From: Ypsolopha sequella
Lineage: Eukaryota > Arthropoda > Insecta > Lepidoptera > Ypsolophidae
Direction: 5' to 3'
Assembly (NCBI GenBank): GCA_934047225.1
Contig: OW203984.1
Coordinates: 10,983,201-11,047,200 of the forward strand
Length of the DNA: 64,000 nucleotides
Made by a program: the position numbers and the translations under genes. Shown piece after piece: positions 11,052 through 23,360 of this stretch (position 1 is its first letter; every line of letters begins with the position of its first letter). The notes below the pieces were generated by a model. That model was not told the DNA's origin and searched no databases. It saw only the letters and a list, made by a program, of their open reading frames with translations.

Positions 11052-11584
11052 TAGGGTTACCAGACATCAAAATTTGTCCTGACATGTCAGGATTTTTAGT
11101 CACCTGTCAGGATTCCGGCAGGACTTTGAAAATTTCAGGATTTTTTTGTATTATTTATACTGGGTGCTAAGATGAAGTTCCGGAAGCCGAAAACTGTCGA
11201 TAGTTACTTTTAATAATTATGTTATATTTATTAGTAGGAACCTTTTTGTCTTAATAAAGAAAAATAGCACTAAACAACTATAAACACGACTTATTAAAGT
11301 CTTAACTTTATTCAAACAATGGCTGGAACACAAAATAAAATTCATACCTCCTTAGTCCTCACCTCCTAGTACCTTCCTACGTGTTATTATTACTACGTAC
11401 TATCGAAGAAAATGCTTCAGACCCACTTTTCAATCTTATCACGATTGTAACACGGACAAGTTGGTCTGCGGATTTTTCCTCGATAGTACGTCGTACCGCG
11501 TGAACTGGTAATAAAATGTCAGGATTTTCTTGTACAAATCAGGCTTTTTGTCAGGATTTTTCATTTTTACATCTGGTAACCCTA
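11052..11584. mobile_element. hAT-like non-autonomous element (TAGGGTTACCAGA ends)
   Basis: The ends are TAGGGTTACCAGACATCAAA and ATCTGGTAACCCTA. Flanking 8-mers CTGGTGAC (11044-11051) and CTACTGAC (11585-11592) are an aged 8-bp target duplication (6 of 8 match), as expected for hAT. Subterminal TGTCAGGATTTTT motifs recur at both ends. No transposase frame is present. Confidence 0.8.
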
Positions 11585-11815
11585 CTACTGACTCTACCGT
11601 TGTTTAACAAAATATGGTATCTTAAATAATATCAGCTTTCAAAACCACTTCAAAATAAGCCTTGATTTTCTTCATATAAATCTTTATTTCGCTTCGTCTC
11701 CCTTTCGTCCCTCGACCGTCATCAATGTCCCAGCAAAGCGTAGCTTCTTCGCACACCTGCGCATAGTTCATGCATTGTATTCAAAACAAATGAAAAAAAT
11801 ATGTATTTAAATTCA

Positions 11816-11938
11816 TTAACCGTGAGTGCAAAACGCTTGTGGAACGGTTTGCCACTACATATCCGTGAAGCTTCGTCCATGTCAGTCTTCAAGAGTTCGA
11901 TAAAACAACACTTTCTTAATTTACAGAACGTTTCTTAA
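11816..11938 (+). pseudogene. LINE ORF2 C-terminal remnant
   Basis: The frame reads LTVSAKRLWNGLPLHIREA, then MSVFKSSIKQHFL and a stop. The S-A-x-R-L-W-N-x-L-P pattern with a following V-F-K is the C-terminal signature of CR1/jockey-type LINE proteins. Only about 40 codons remain. Confidence 0.75.
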
Positions 11939-12239
11939 TTAGAATTTCTTCTAGTGACTAAACTAAACATACTAATTAAAAATTGGAACATAACAATTAT
12001 AATATGGTTAAATTAATTAATGATTCGCAAAGAAGACGAATTTATATGTTAACGTTTAAATTGTATAAGTACTTTATTAATTTATTTTGTTGACAATAAA
12101 TTAAATATGACATATGTTATTTACAAAAAAGAAAAAAGTAAAAAAGGTTTATTTACAATTTATCTAAATTTAATTTTCATTCGAATTCATTCATTCATTC
12201 ATTCATTATAATTTATTTAAAGAAATTATTATTAGACAG

Positions 12240-12770
12240 TGGTACGACCCAGCAGCCGCGATAGGTATGTGTATTGCGTTGATTCCTGTGGCTGCTAGAT
12301 GGCGCCACCGTTGCCACACCTTGGTCTGGGTTTCTCGTGTCGGAAACTGTCGGAGTCGTCAGAGTCGTCAGTGTCAATGTTGTCGGTTAAGTCCAGGTCC
12401 GTAGTACGCACCAAGTGACCATATGAATGAGGACTCCCATGTCCTGAGTAGAATGTCTGTTAATGGTGGGTGAAATGATTTGATGATTCGGACTGTGAAA
12501 CATTGGTTAAATGGGAGGTTGTGTAGTCGTGTGTGTGTTGGTATAGGTAGGATGTTGTTTTGTGTTTTTGATGTGTGTCTGTGTTGGTTTATTCTGATAG
12601 TGCGTTTTTTGTTTCTCCAACGTAGAATGCCGGGCAGTGCCGACATTCTAGAAGGTATATACAGTTTTCGGTTTTGCATGTAGTGTGTGGTTGGGTTTTG
12701 TGTGTTTTGGATGAGTGGTGTGTATTAATGTTGGTGTCTGTGTTTATGATCTCGCATGTTTTCATTTAAT
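12240..12770 (-). pseudogene. Penelope-like element, GIY-YIG endonuclease remnant
   Basis: On the minus strand from about 12688 the frame reads CKTENCIYLLECRHCPAFYV and continues GETKNAL. The C-x-x-CIYLLxC-x-x-C-x-x-(Y)VGET arrangement matches the GIY-YIG endonuclease of Penelope-like retroelements (family knowledge). A stop follows soon after, and further frames with His-rich text continue in pieces to about 12250. The reverse transcriptase is missing. Confidence 0.65.
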
Positions 12771-13763
12771 TTTCATTTTCATTTTTCCCTTTTTATTATT
12801 AACTTTTAATAAACTAAAACTACATTAAAAATCTTATAAAAAAAGAGACAAATATATATTTATGAATAAGTATAATATACATATATATCTATTCATACAA
12901 TTGTAAACATTTTGAAATCATGGCACTACCCCAACAACTTCCCCTTTGCCAAAGGTTAGCTTGTAGAAAATGCTCACCTGTGTACAAAAATGTAACTTGT
13001 GCAATAAGGAATTTTATTATTATTATTATGTAACGTATCAACAGCGCAGCAATTATACAAGTAGCAACTTTCCTCGAAGTAAACTGTACGGAGCCAGCAT
13101 GACACGCTGCATATTGGTAGTTCTTATTCCGTCGTCATACCCGTTAAAATCGTTTACAAATAGTGACAACACACCACGTTAGTGATCAGGTTCATTGTAT
13201 AGATTCAACCCTTATAACCTTATGTTGTATCTGGGAAAGTCTGACACACTTTTCACTATATAAAAATATAAATTTGTGCAATTTTCCTCCATAGTACATA
13301 CGGGCGCGTCGTCGCCAGGAATCACTGTCTACAGTCTCCTACACGTCATAGTATACTTGACTACGTGAAAATACTGAAAAAAAAAAACTCTGCCTGCAAT
13401 TCAAACTGCAGTTCAATCTACCTACATTTGTACGATTTTAACCCTCATCATAGCGTAATAATAACTGTTGTTGTATAGGTTGATATGCGGGCGATCGTAC
13501 ACATTGGCAATATCGTGTCTTTAGTTTATCTAGGTAGGATTAAATTGCGTGCCTATACTTTTTTCATATTTTAATTTTTACAACACTAAAATATATTTGA
13601 TCATATTTCCAGTATAGTAAACGAGCACGACGCGACGTTGTGATCGCCTGTGCCTTGTACAATGTAAAACATCCATAGACGAATACAGCTGTCTATGTCT
13701 ATGAAAACATCACAAAACATAACACGCCTATGAAAACATCACAATTTCACAGCAGTATTTGCC
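12771..13763. other. non-coding stretch
   Basis: I see no gene. It is AT-rich with a short TATTATTATTATTATG run near 13015. Confidence 0.55.
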
Positions 13764-13928
13764 ATGGCAATTTTATTGAACAATAAAATACCTCAATTTG
13801 TTCGTGATTCAAATAACACCAAGGATTTTACAAAAAAACTAAAAAGGTTTTTAATAGACAAAGCTTTTAATGACGATACTCTATGGCTGGTAAATATTTC
13901 ATTATTTGAAGCTGGACATATTTATTAA
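13764..13928 (+). pseudogene. LINE ORF2 C-terminal remnant with 3' tail
   Basis: The frame MAILLNNKIPQFVRDSNNTK, then FTKKLKRFLIDKAFNDDTLW, ends in TAA. The I-P-x-x-(x)D followed by F-K-K-x-L-K-x-(F)L pattern is common at the end of LINE ORF2 proteins. An AT-rich tail runs to about 14230 and ends in AAATTTGAATTTGAATTCGG, a low-complexity LINE terminus. Confidence 0.6.
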
Positions 13929-14647
13929 CTATGCCTATTATTTGACTTTTTAAATAGGTTTAAGTGCTCTAACATTAGAATATTTTAAGAATAATAAGAT
14001 GACATGCTTACAATTATTTATTTTTAGGTTGGATATACGTTGAAATATTTATATAAATTTTGGTGTGCCCTTAATTTGTTTCGTCTATAATGAAATTATT
14101 CATGAAATTTAAGTCCATGTTTGTTGTTTTATTTTTGTAAGTCAAATAACAGATAAAGGACATGTTATCTATTTTAAATACCATTTGTAAATTTATAATC
14201 ACAAATAAATTAAAATTTGAATTTGAATTCGGTTTTCCTTTATTAATATTTATAGATAGATATATATTTAATAGATATATTATAGATATATAACATTTTC
14301 GAGTTCTCCTGGGCTCGGCATCAGTTGCATCAACTGATGCTTTTTATAACGATGTTTCAATAATAATGTATACTTACAGTATTTTATCTGAGTAAAGAAT
14401 ATTGTAGAATGTCTATTCATTAGAAGATTTTCCTCTCCACGGATGTTTTGAGCCTTAGAGTGCTTTATCTGCTTATTCAATCACAGAAGGAGGGGTGCAA
14501 AAATTCCAAGAACTGGAGATTTTCTTACAACTTTTATTGGCAATCTAACGTTACTTGTTTTTCCTTATTTAATATTAAAATAGTGAGGAAATTGTTGTTA
14601 TTGAACAAGAAACTTAAATAACATTAATAAATAATAATATTAAAATT

Positions 14648-14822
14648 ATACTATCGAATTCCGATTGTTTAAGGGTATGTTCGCACTTGAAGTGACGGAC
14701 GACACAGTTCGTAAATAGTTCAATACCCACTAATAGCAATTTTGAAAATTCCGTTTTTAGCTATGTTTTTGATGATAGGCACCTAGTCCAGTTGGCAACT
14801 AAAGATACAGAATAGAGGGGCG
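14648..14822. mobile_element. MITE family B, truncated copy
   Basis: It contains ACTATCGAATTCCGATTG, TTCAATACCCACTAA, AGCTATGTTTTTGATGATAG and GTTGGCAACTAAAGATACAG, in the order seen in full family B copies at 17591, 23361, 44947 and 62512. The left terminus is missing. Confidence 0.8.
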
Positions 14823-15337
14823 GTCCCCCAGTGCCCCTTTTGTAGGGTGCCCAAAATGCTGGCTATATTACCTCTCTAGATGGCCAGACTGAAATAAGTG
14901 CAAAGATGTGGTGATGCAAATGTGTATTATTGTGCACTGTATTTGTATTGCTAGTTTTTGAGTGCTGACTAATATTTTCTATAACCATGTATTTTACTGC
15001 ACTCACTGTTCTATTATCCGAAAAACACGTACTGCAAATTTACTTTTACTATCCTTACAAAACCAGATATTACTGGTTTTGTAAGGATAGGAAAAATAAA
15101 ATACTGAATAAAAATAAAATAAAAATAAAATAAGTGCACTGAGTGCACTATTGTGGTTTTTATGGACAGACCATGCAATTTCTTTCTGTTGCGTAAAAAT
15201 AAAATATTCTGACAGTAATTTGCATGTCAAACAGAGATCATCTTTACGATACGATATTACAGAGAATAGAGTAATCGATCAGACATACTCAAACAATCCG
15301 TCTCTAAGGCGAACTAATGTCCGTCTCCGTCTGTAAT

Positions 15338-15422
15338 CCCACTGCGTTGAACCTAAACAAGGCTTACACACAGCGCACAGCTCCACGTAATCCCTAAAAG
15401 GGATGTCACGTGACAGGCTGAG
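15338..15422. repeat. short repeat family F, copy 1
   Basis: AATCCCACTGCGTTGAACC followed by CTCCACGTAATCCC and GGATGTCACGTGAC is shared, with differences, with 16597-16690. Copy 1 abuts the family A MITE. Function unknown. Confidence 0.5.
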
Positions 15423-15428
15423 TCTGAG

Positions 15429-15641
15429 CACAAAATAGATACTACCAGAAGGCCGACTCGACGACGACGGAGCGAAAACAAACGCACATATGCATAGACG
15501 CGTACGTATGATGATCTCGGTAGAATTTCGTATTGGCATTCGACCGACTTCATCCGAGATCGTCGTACGTACGCGTCTGTGTGCGTGCGCCTGTTTTCGC
15601 TAGTTATATGGAGCAAACCTTCTGTAAGTGGTTATTTTGTG
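15429..15641. mobile_element. MITE family A, copy 2, with 7-bp target duplication
   Basis: Terminal repeats are CACAAAATAGATACTACC and GTGGTTATTTTGTG. Perfect GTCTGAG flanks lie at 15422-15428 and 15642-15648. The long interior palindrome is the same as in copy 1. The overlapping ORFs on both strands arise from the palindrome. Confidence 0.93.
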
Positions 15642-16144
15642 GTCTGAGTATGATCCCATCGAGCCACAACTTTGTAAAATGGTTCTGGTTTGGAATTAAA
15701 TTATTACGTTCTTTATTTTTGGAAAAAGGTTCTTTAACGCACGCTACACTCCAGACACTTGGCGAATGAGAGCCAGGCTTAAAAAAGAGTAAGGCTTCGA
15801 CCGTCACGTCACTTATGTTATAGTATGTGTGTTTTTTTGTGTTTTTTAGCGCATGCTTATGTATTACTGCGGTATAGACGTGCGGCGTGCGCGTCTGTAA
15901 CGAAAGGAACTTCGTTCCAACCAAGTGTCCCACGACACTTCTATAAAAATCGTTAGGGTTTCTTTCAGGAATTTTCTGTCCATAGTATAACCGAAAACAT
16001 ACATCGTCCAAATTCATACTTGAACTTTGGTAAGTGATCAGCATCATGAACCAATAACGATACCGATTAAAAGTCCGTATCCCAATATCTGTGCTACCAC
16101 TGCTGCAATAATTAACTTAGATTATTTAGAAAGTAAATGTAAAT

Positions 16145-16428
16145 AAAAACCGGCCAAGTGCGAGTAGGACTCGCGCACGAAGGGTTCCGTACCATTATGT
16201 ATAAAAATGGCAAAAAAATCACCTTTGTTGTATTGGAGCCCCCTTAAATATTCATTTTATTCTGTTTTTTAGTATTTTTTGTTATAGCGGCAACAAAAAT
16301 ACATCATCTGTGAAAATTTCAACTGTCTAACTATTACGGTTCATGAGATACAGCCTGGTGACAGACGGACAGCAGAGTCTTAGTAATAAGGTCCCGTTGG
16401 TTACCCTTTGGGTACGGAACCCTAAAAA
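16145..16428 (+). repeat. interspersed repeat family G, copy 2
   Basis: It starts AAAACCGGCCAAGTGCGAG, has AGGGTTCCGTACCATTATG near the start and ends TTTGGGTACGGAACCCTAAA. About 284 bp, non-coding. Confidence 0.88.
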
Positions 16429-16596
16429 TGGAAATATGCAAATGTCACATACTCGTAAAGCACGAACACTTTAAATATCAAATGTTACTAAAAACGTGTT
16501 CTTGTCTTGTCATACAAGAGTAACGACTAATTAGCTGACGACGACATATATGTCACAAAGGTGCGGGCTGTTATGTGGGGCTATCACAGGCTAAGT

Positions 16597-16690
16597 CGGT
16601 AATCCCGCAGTATCCCACAGGGTTGAATCAGCGGCACGGGGTTCCACGTAATCTCGGGATGGATGACACGTGACTGTGGCACTGTAGCGG
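16597..16690. repeat. short repeat family F, copy 2
   Basis: TAATCCCGCAGTATCCCAC, GGTTCCACGTAATCTCGGGA and ATGACACGTGAC match the order of motifs at 15338-15422. Confidence 0.45.
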
Positions 16691-16959
16691 TACCACCACG
16701 GAACCACAGAAGAAATAATAATAATTAATATTATTATTTATTTAATTAAAATATATAACATTACAGCATAATACTAACACGTTATACATTTCACACAATA
16801 TTTATATACATTTCACAAAAGAAAATAATTATACAGTAAATTAAAACAAACAAGTAATTAAACAAAATGACGCTCACAGAACTCTGACATTTATTACTCA
16901 CACTCGTAAACCTGTATAGGACACTTTGCTCTTTGCTGTCAGCAAACAAATCACAGATT

Positions 16960-17460
16960 CAGATTCAGATTCAGATTCTTTATTTGCATATCACAGTATT
17001 ATTACAGGTGGAAAATAAATATATAGTATCATGTGATACCCTGTTAGGGCGTAGCAATATTTTTACAAGTCTAGCAATATATTATTTAAATTATTAGTAA
17101 CAAAAATAAAAATACATAAAAACTTAAAAAAACTAATATTAGTTACATTAACTATCACATTCTGGTTCTAACGACAACAGTGCGTTGAGGGAGGATAGTG
17201 TGCGCACTAACGGAGACTGACTGCGGGCGACTGTGCGTACTGATGGTACCGATAGCAGTACATGCTTGCGAGCCCTGAGATATTTATCTGGTACAAAGAG
17301 ACGACATACTAAACTAGTGAGCTGAGGACAGTCTGGTTCTCCACGCAACATATGACAGACTGTAACAAGTTGCTCACAGTTTCGTCGGACTTCAAGTGAA
17401 TTAAAACCCATAATAAAAATTATCTTTGGTGACCTCTTCGGGGAAACCAAGGGTTTTGTC
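16960..17460 (-). pseudogene. LINE ORF2 3' end with tail (minus strand)
   Basis: On the minus strand the frame reads GFNSLEVRRNCEQLVTVCHM, then LRGEPDCPQLTSLVCRLFVP, DKYLRARKHVLLSVPSVRT and SLSSLNALLSLEP-type text before a stop at 17148. It is related to the plus-strand fragment at 2086-2515. The 3' tail runs left and ends at the repeated hexamer AGATTC near 16960. The 5' part of the element is absent. Confidence 0.7.
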
Positions 17461-17464
17461 TGTG

Positions 17465-18050
17465 CAATACAAGATCTCCATATGCGAAAAAACCCTCAGT
17501 GCGAGAGGTACGGATTCGTGAAAAAGTAGCAAAAAGTCGGTTTTTATTAATATAAAATGTACTAAAGTTGCTATCAAAATGTTGTTTAACCTGCGGGCCT
17601 ATTATGTATCTCTAGTTGCCTTCTGGATTGGGTGTCTAACATCAAAAACATAGATACACTATCGAATTCCGATTGTCTAAGGGCATGTTAACTAGCACTT
17701 GAAGTGACGACACAGTTCGTAAATAGTTCAATACCCACTAAAAGCAATTTTGAAAGTTTAGTTTTTATCTATGTTTTTGACGATAGGCACCCTGTCCAGT
17801 TGGCAACTTAAGATACAGAATAGGGGGGCAGGTCCTAGATACCGTTAAAACCCATCTAATAAAATTTATTTGCAGTCCATACGTCATTCTAAATTGTCAA
17901 ACCAGGAGAATTCGTGTCGAAAAAGACCTCATTTCAATAAATATTTCTACCGAGCCGAATTTCCCTAGAAAAAGATTCCAAAAATAATATACTATTCTAT
18001 CAAAATAGTACTTATTTACTGAAATAGATATGCAAGTTCTAGTTAAGGGG
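17465..18050 (+). repeat. repeat family C, copy 2, carrying a family B insertion
   Basis: CATATGCGAAAAAACCCTCA, ACGGATTCGTGAAAAAGTAG and TTAATATAAAATGTACTAAA lead to GTTTAAC at 17590. A family B element follows, and family C resumes at GGTCCTAGATACC (17831). The pre-insertion junction is preserved in copy 1 near 8760. Confidence 0.82.
17591..17830. mobile_element. MITE family B, copy nested in family C
   Basis: It runs from TGCGGGCCTATTATGTATCT to AAGATACAGAATAGGGGGGC. Inverted ends: TATGTATCTCTAGTTGCC against GGCAACTTAAGATACAGAATA. The interior has ACTATCGAATTCCGATTG and TTCAATACCCACTAAAAGC. Confidence 0.88.
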
Positions 18051-20510
18051 CTCCACAATGCTAAAAATCAGTCCTGCTCTAACGCTTTTGTTTTTAACTG
18101 CCTGTCATACTTTAATCAAATGCCGAGCACGCAAATTCAGTTATTTCGATATCGTGGCTACAATAAGACATTAACTATAACTTATTTATGTAAGAAATTT
18201 GTTTTTTCTAGTAAGTTTCTGCGGAGCTGAATCGCTTTTTTCGTGATATTCATGATTTTTTTAAAGTAATATCAATAAAAGAAGATTGGATTGAAAGTAT
18301 ATTTATTGATAAAGTGTAATTAATGATTGTCTTGAGTTAAAAAACACGCGATATTTTATTAAAATTTTGATCTTCTACGTTGACGGAACTGAACCCCGTG
18401 CAAAACTGAAGTTTAGCATTCTGGAGCCCCTTAAGGACCGTCTAAACAGATTTCACAAATGCTCCGACTGTTGTGTGAACTATGCTTAGATAATAATGAA
18501 AAAAAGAAATTTAGATGATTATTTTATTAAAATTGCGCTGTTCCAGACTTCGCCGTTTGTACGATAGTAAGGCAGATAGTGCGCCTACAAAACTTTCCTG
18601 ATAGTACATAAAAGCTGGACTTTGATAAATTGTAGAAGTACATTAGTCATAGCTTTTATATTAGCAAAATAAAAACTGCAATAAACGTGTTGTTGAATCG
18701 TAGGAGCCGTAAAATGAGAATTTTTGACCTGATGTACAAGGGTTTGACAGAGACAAAAGAAATTTACTTGCAATTTAAAACTAACAGAAAAGAATAAAAA
18801 GAAAAAGAAAACGAATGAGAACTAACGGAAAAATATGCTTACAAAACAAAAAATATCGCAATTGTGAACGACATCGCAACTTTCAATGAAAAATTCTTTA
18901 GAGTTACGTTACAAAAGAGTGTTGTTTTCTTTTTTAACCTACAAAAGTAGTTTCCTTATAGAAAAGGTAATAACTTTGAAAATTATGGCAGGTAATAACC
19001 ATCGTTCGAAATCCAAATTTATGAAAAAAAAAAACATCGACGCCGTGGAATCCGCATCACAGGGAATGTGAAAACAAGATAAACCTTTCATTGTTTTTGC
19101 GACAGGTGATGACGTCATCCAGTTTAATTTGTTCAGCGGTTATTTTTAAACGACGACATGAATATGCAAATCGGGATTCAGATTCATTCAAAATGATAAA
19201 TTTAGTGACGGAATAAAACACAAATATTTGGAAGCGTAAAATTTATGGAATATTTATATTAATTAATGAATGCATAATATTTATTGAATATTTTGAAAGA
19301 AAACATAACTCCCTGCAAAAATTCTCATAAACAAACACACAATATTTTAATATAGGTAATAAAATATGCTATCGGCCAAACAAATTTCAGGATAAACTAG
19401 TTCGGCCTAGGAGAAACTCATTTCTCCTAAAATAGAATTTGTTCGGTAACATAACACAAAACTCCTTGAATAATAGAGGTATTTAATGCAACAAGAAAGC
19501 GCAAAAGTTGCGAAGTTTTCTTCAGCTTCGTAAAGATATGACGTCACACTTTTTGCCGTAGTGACATAAAACTCTCGTAAACTTTATGCAACTATTTAAA
19601 ATTTCAATCTCTGAGGAGTGGATTTCTCAGCATTTAAAAACGTGCCATTTCATTTAAAAGCTGAATAAATGGACAGACATTAATTTAACACCTTCCTTGA
19701 CACTGAACGCCAATATAAAGTGAATAATGTGAATATAGCCACAGAATGAACGTCGATGAGGAAGAAAGGTGCCAATAACTAACAAACTTATTTGACAAGT
19801 ATTGTAACTAAATGATAAATATTGCAATTTATCTATATACCTATACCTAATCTAATACTCTATTACACAATTGTAGTTCAAACTAATGCTTAGCTTTCCT
19901 AGCCATTTTCTAGCGACATATATTAATTGTAACTTATATGACACAATCTCATATACACCTTTTCATACACTCTCCCTAGTAGACTTAAACCCTGATCCCA
20001 AGACTTCGGTCGTAGGGCTAGGGAGCTTCGTTCATCTCATTCACAGACATTCTCACGCTTACACTCACATCCTCTTATATACATTACCATATATACACAC
20101 ACACATTCACACTTTCACTCATCTGTACACACCCTTACTCACCTCAACATACAGTCGCACGCCTTACTTTAGTTTACTAGGAAAATATTATTTAGAAAGT
20201 ACTAGAGATGACGTAAAGCTAGTCTTATTTAGTTGTATGTTTAGTTTATCTGAATTTGTTTTTAAAATTGTGTCTTTATTTTTTATTTTTTGTTTATTTA
20301 ATTTCTTATTAATATTATAAGTATAATCATAATCATAATCATTTTATTCATAAGTTTCATTACATGTCAATAGAATAGATGTCAAAAATTTACACAATCA
20401 CATATAAAAAAATACAATATTAAAAAATATGTACCTAAGTACAGCCATACAAAATAATTAAATTAATTATACATTGAATGGATGTCAAACATTTTAATCA
20501 ACAGGCAGGT
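18051..20510. other. non-coding stretch
   Basis: I recognise no gene. The 144-codon frame at 19886-20320 is Leu/His/Thr-rich, runs over CACACACATTCACACTTTC-type low-complexity sequence and has no splice or family support, so it is not called. AT-rich elsewhere. Confidence 0.5.
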
Positions 20511-20613
20511 ACAACCCGTCGGAAATATCTCTGCACCCGAAACACCCCACCCGCAAGGTCTCTACCTACGTTTGCGGGTGAACTGAGGTGCAGAGATATT
20601 TCCGACGGGTTGT
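20511..20613. repeat. perfect 27-bp inverted repeat
   Basis: ACAACCCGTCGGAAATATCT, continuing CTGCACC, is exactly reverse-complemented at 20587-20613. An inner pair ACCCGCAA / TTTGCGGGT lengthens the hairpin. It is a small fold-back unit with unusually well preserved arms. Confidence 0.9.
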
Positions 20614-21141
20614 AAGTCATCCTACCCTACCAGCTAATTACTTTTAGTATTATCTAAAAAGTCCTGCAGACAGTAAAACGCCTGCCAGCACTTAGGCCTG
20701 GTTTTAAATATTACTGAATTGGGCGACTGTAATACGTCACTTGGAAGCGGGGTCTATCACAGGTATACCTTTCCTTAAAAGGTGACCCCAACCACTGTAA
20801 TATTATATATGATTAAGTTACCGTAATAAACGATTTCTATTTCTATTTCTATCTTGTATCAAAAAGTTAATACAAATTATTTAAAGTAAAAAACTCGAAT
20901 AAAATATAAAATTCTTAGCTTATGCAGATTCTACATGAAACCTATTTCATTTCCTGTAAAGAGTTTAATTTGCTTCCACCGCACAGCGTCAAGAGTGGTA
21001 CTTCTAGAAAATTACATTTTCTTCATTAAAACAATTTCCTGCATTCTCCGCTTCTCGTCGTATATACAGATAGTGTTATCGTTTTGATGATTTGCATTTT
21101 ATGTTGACGTTATTAGAGTTCCGTAGGTATTCAAAGAGTTA

Positions 21142-21733
21142 AAAAAATACCGGCCAAGTGCGAGTCGGAGTCGAATATGACCAATTATTTCAAACTAGAT
21201 ATTTATCTAATTTTAGGTAATGCTCTAATTCTGTCAGACGTAAAAACTGCAAAATTAGTTGGTTGAGTATTCGGGGGCATAACCCTAAAACTGCATCATA
21301 AATCAGCATTTTTTGTATTTGTTGTTTAAATACAGCATATGGTACGTTTGCAGAAATTTCAAATTCCTAACTGCTTTGGCCTTTGAGATAGACCCCGTAA
21401 CAAACTTTGATAGCCCCCCTATTTCTTTATTTTTTAAGATAAAAAAAGTTCATTTATTCTTAACTTAATAAGCTCTAGACAATGACACTCTACATGCTAG
21501 GGTAAGAAAAAAAAAATTTTTCGCCTCCCTTTTCATGTGTGAGGCCGCTCCTGAAAAATATTTTAATTACATTTTAAATTAGAATTTCGGTTTTGGGTCA
21601 ACAGTTTACACAATATGTAGAAATTTCAGGTTTTTATCTCATTCCGTCTAATAGCTAGAGACCCGTGACAGACGGATAGCGGAGTGACATTAATAGGGCT
21701 CCGATTTGCCCTTTGGGTACGGAACCCTTAAAA
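21142..21733 (+). repeat. interspersed repeat family G, copy 3 (long form)
   Basis: It starts AAAATACCGGCCAAGTGCGA and ends TTTGGGTACGGAACCCTTAA. At about 590 bp it is twice the length of copies 1 and 2, with an AT-rich, non-coding interior. Confidence 0.82.
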
Positions 21734-22177
21734 GAAACGATAATGGTGAGACTTCTTTGTTGTCAAAACGTAATTACTTTTGATCCATTTAAGCTTGAAA
21801 ATGGATGCAACAATAGCATACATTTATCCACATAAGATGAAAAAAAAATGCAAAAAAGAAATGTTTTTCCTTCCACGGGTAGGTGTTTACGTAAAATATA
21901 TGTAAGCAGATAACATAACGTTAAATAATATAAAAGCGATACTCAAAACAAAGGTAGACTCGTTCATACATATAACAAACATTTTCTACAAAGGCCGGTC
22001 GGGGTGACATGAAAAATAAGTCACAAATTTCGCTAAGTCCCCATAACAAATGTTGATCATTTATGGACGCGTACTACCGTTTTGAGTTTCGCTTACTAAT
22101 ACGAGTATTATTTAACCTTATATAAATGTTATGGTTACTTATTTGAATTGATTATTTATTTACGTTATATATTGTCA

Positions 22178-22266
22178 CGACATGAAACCCCGAGGGGGTG
22201 TCAGAGGTATTTCCTCTGTGAACTGTGAAATGAAAGTCAGAGTCCACAATCGGTACACCCGCGTTC
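22178..22266 (+). repeat. short repeat family E, copy 1
   Basis: GTCACGACATGAAACCCCGA, GGGGGTGTCAGAGGT, GAACTGTGA and CGGTACACCCGCG form the shared order. Other copies: 44297-44372, 46458-46520, 48474-48560 (minus) and, diverged, 55078-55160. CCCCGAGGGGG forms a small hairpin. Confidence 0.7.
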
Positions 22267-22613
22267 ATTATTATTTATTAGGTAAATAATAAGGTATATA
22301 AAGAGCTGATTCAGCTAATTATATAAATACAAATAGGTAGTTATGGTTACTTATTTCAATAGATTTAAAGAAATCTTCGAAAAAGCCCAAAAAGATATAA
22401 ACATTAATCCCCCCCCATATCTCAGCAACTAATGAACTGATAATTATGAAAATGTTTTTACAGTAAAAATATACCGGGTGAGAAATTGAAAATATAAAAT
22501 TCGTGTGCCTTCAAAACTTGAATATAGATGGCGCTAGACGTCAAATAAATCAGATATTATTTTTTACATTTAATACGGATTCCTCGGCGAGTGAGTTTGA
22601 TTTAAACTTAAAC

Positions 22614-22753
22614 GGTGTTACCACAAAACGTTATTTAACTTTAGACAGTGTTTAAATCTGTTGCTGTCACTCTTTTACAATATGAAAAAAAGGTGACAAC
22701 GACAGATTTAAAAACTGTCTAAAATTAAACACCGTTTAGTAGTAAGTAACACC
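22614..22753. mobile_element. fold-back MITE, GGTGTTAC ends, copy 2
   Basis: It starts GGTGTTACCACAAAACG and ends AGTAACACC, with the same internal arms (TTTAACTTTAGACAGTG / CTGTCTAAAATTAAACACCG) as the copy at 5371-5507. Confidence 0.85.
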
Positions 22754-22769
22754 GGAAGAGTTTAAACGG

Positions 22770-22905
22770 AAACTACAATAATTAGAAAACATAAAAATAT
22801 CATAAAGAAACAAATTCTCTGAGAAAAACAAATCTCAGGCGGGACTCGAACCCGCATCTCTACCTATCGCGGGTCAGTTTGTCCACCGAGATCTTCAAGA
22901 CTCTT
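22770..22905 (-). repeat. tRNA-derived SINE, minus strand
   Basis: Read on the minus strand: CTCGGTGGACAAACTGACCC, then GATGCGGGTTCGAGTCCCGC. The B box GGTTCGAGTCC is perfect and the T arm GCGGG/CCCGC pairs. The D arm is degenerate, so I do not call a functional tRNA. Confidence 0.6.
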
Positions 22906-23360
22906 CCGAATTTTTAACTATTTATTTCACATTTTTAGCAAAAATAGTTTAATGTCAAATAGGCTTTTATAGCGTAGTCGTGTTATTTTATGCAATATTT
23001 GTAAATTATCCTGTACAACAATTATAAAGACGCTTTAGAGCTCCTCACATCCCAATTTACTTTTCTTTCTGCGTTTCTATAAGGTAAATGATACATTGTT
23101 AATTTATATTTCCTTGCGATGGATAAATCGCCAAGTGTTCAAACATAGAAATTTATTTCTGTCATAGTTTCGGTAAGAGTAATGTGTATTCTTCACTACC
23201 CGATACTGTAACGGGTGACGGTAGGGCATAATGGTCTTTGACTAGCTTTGAATACACTAGCGTCCTCTAGGTGCCAAGTGGCTCACTGTAAAGTGGGTAC
23301 CTACAAATATCATTGCAGTATGGGAACGCACATCGGTAAATTCACGAGTTGTATTGAGAC

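Noticed and set aside
15604..16047. 147-codon minus ORF
   Set aside because: It begins in the palindromic family A MITE and has no recognisable motif; likely chance.
19886..20320. 144-codon ORF
   Set aside because: Low-complexity Thr/His/Leu composition from CA-rich sequence, no motif, no splice support.
22838..22898. Functional tRNA gene on the minus strand
   Set aside because: The T arm and B box are good, but the D arm and acceptor stem do not form, so it is a SINE head.
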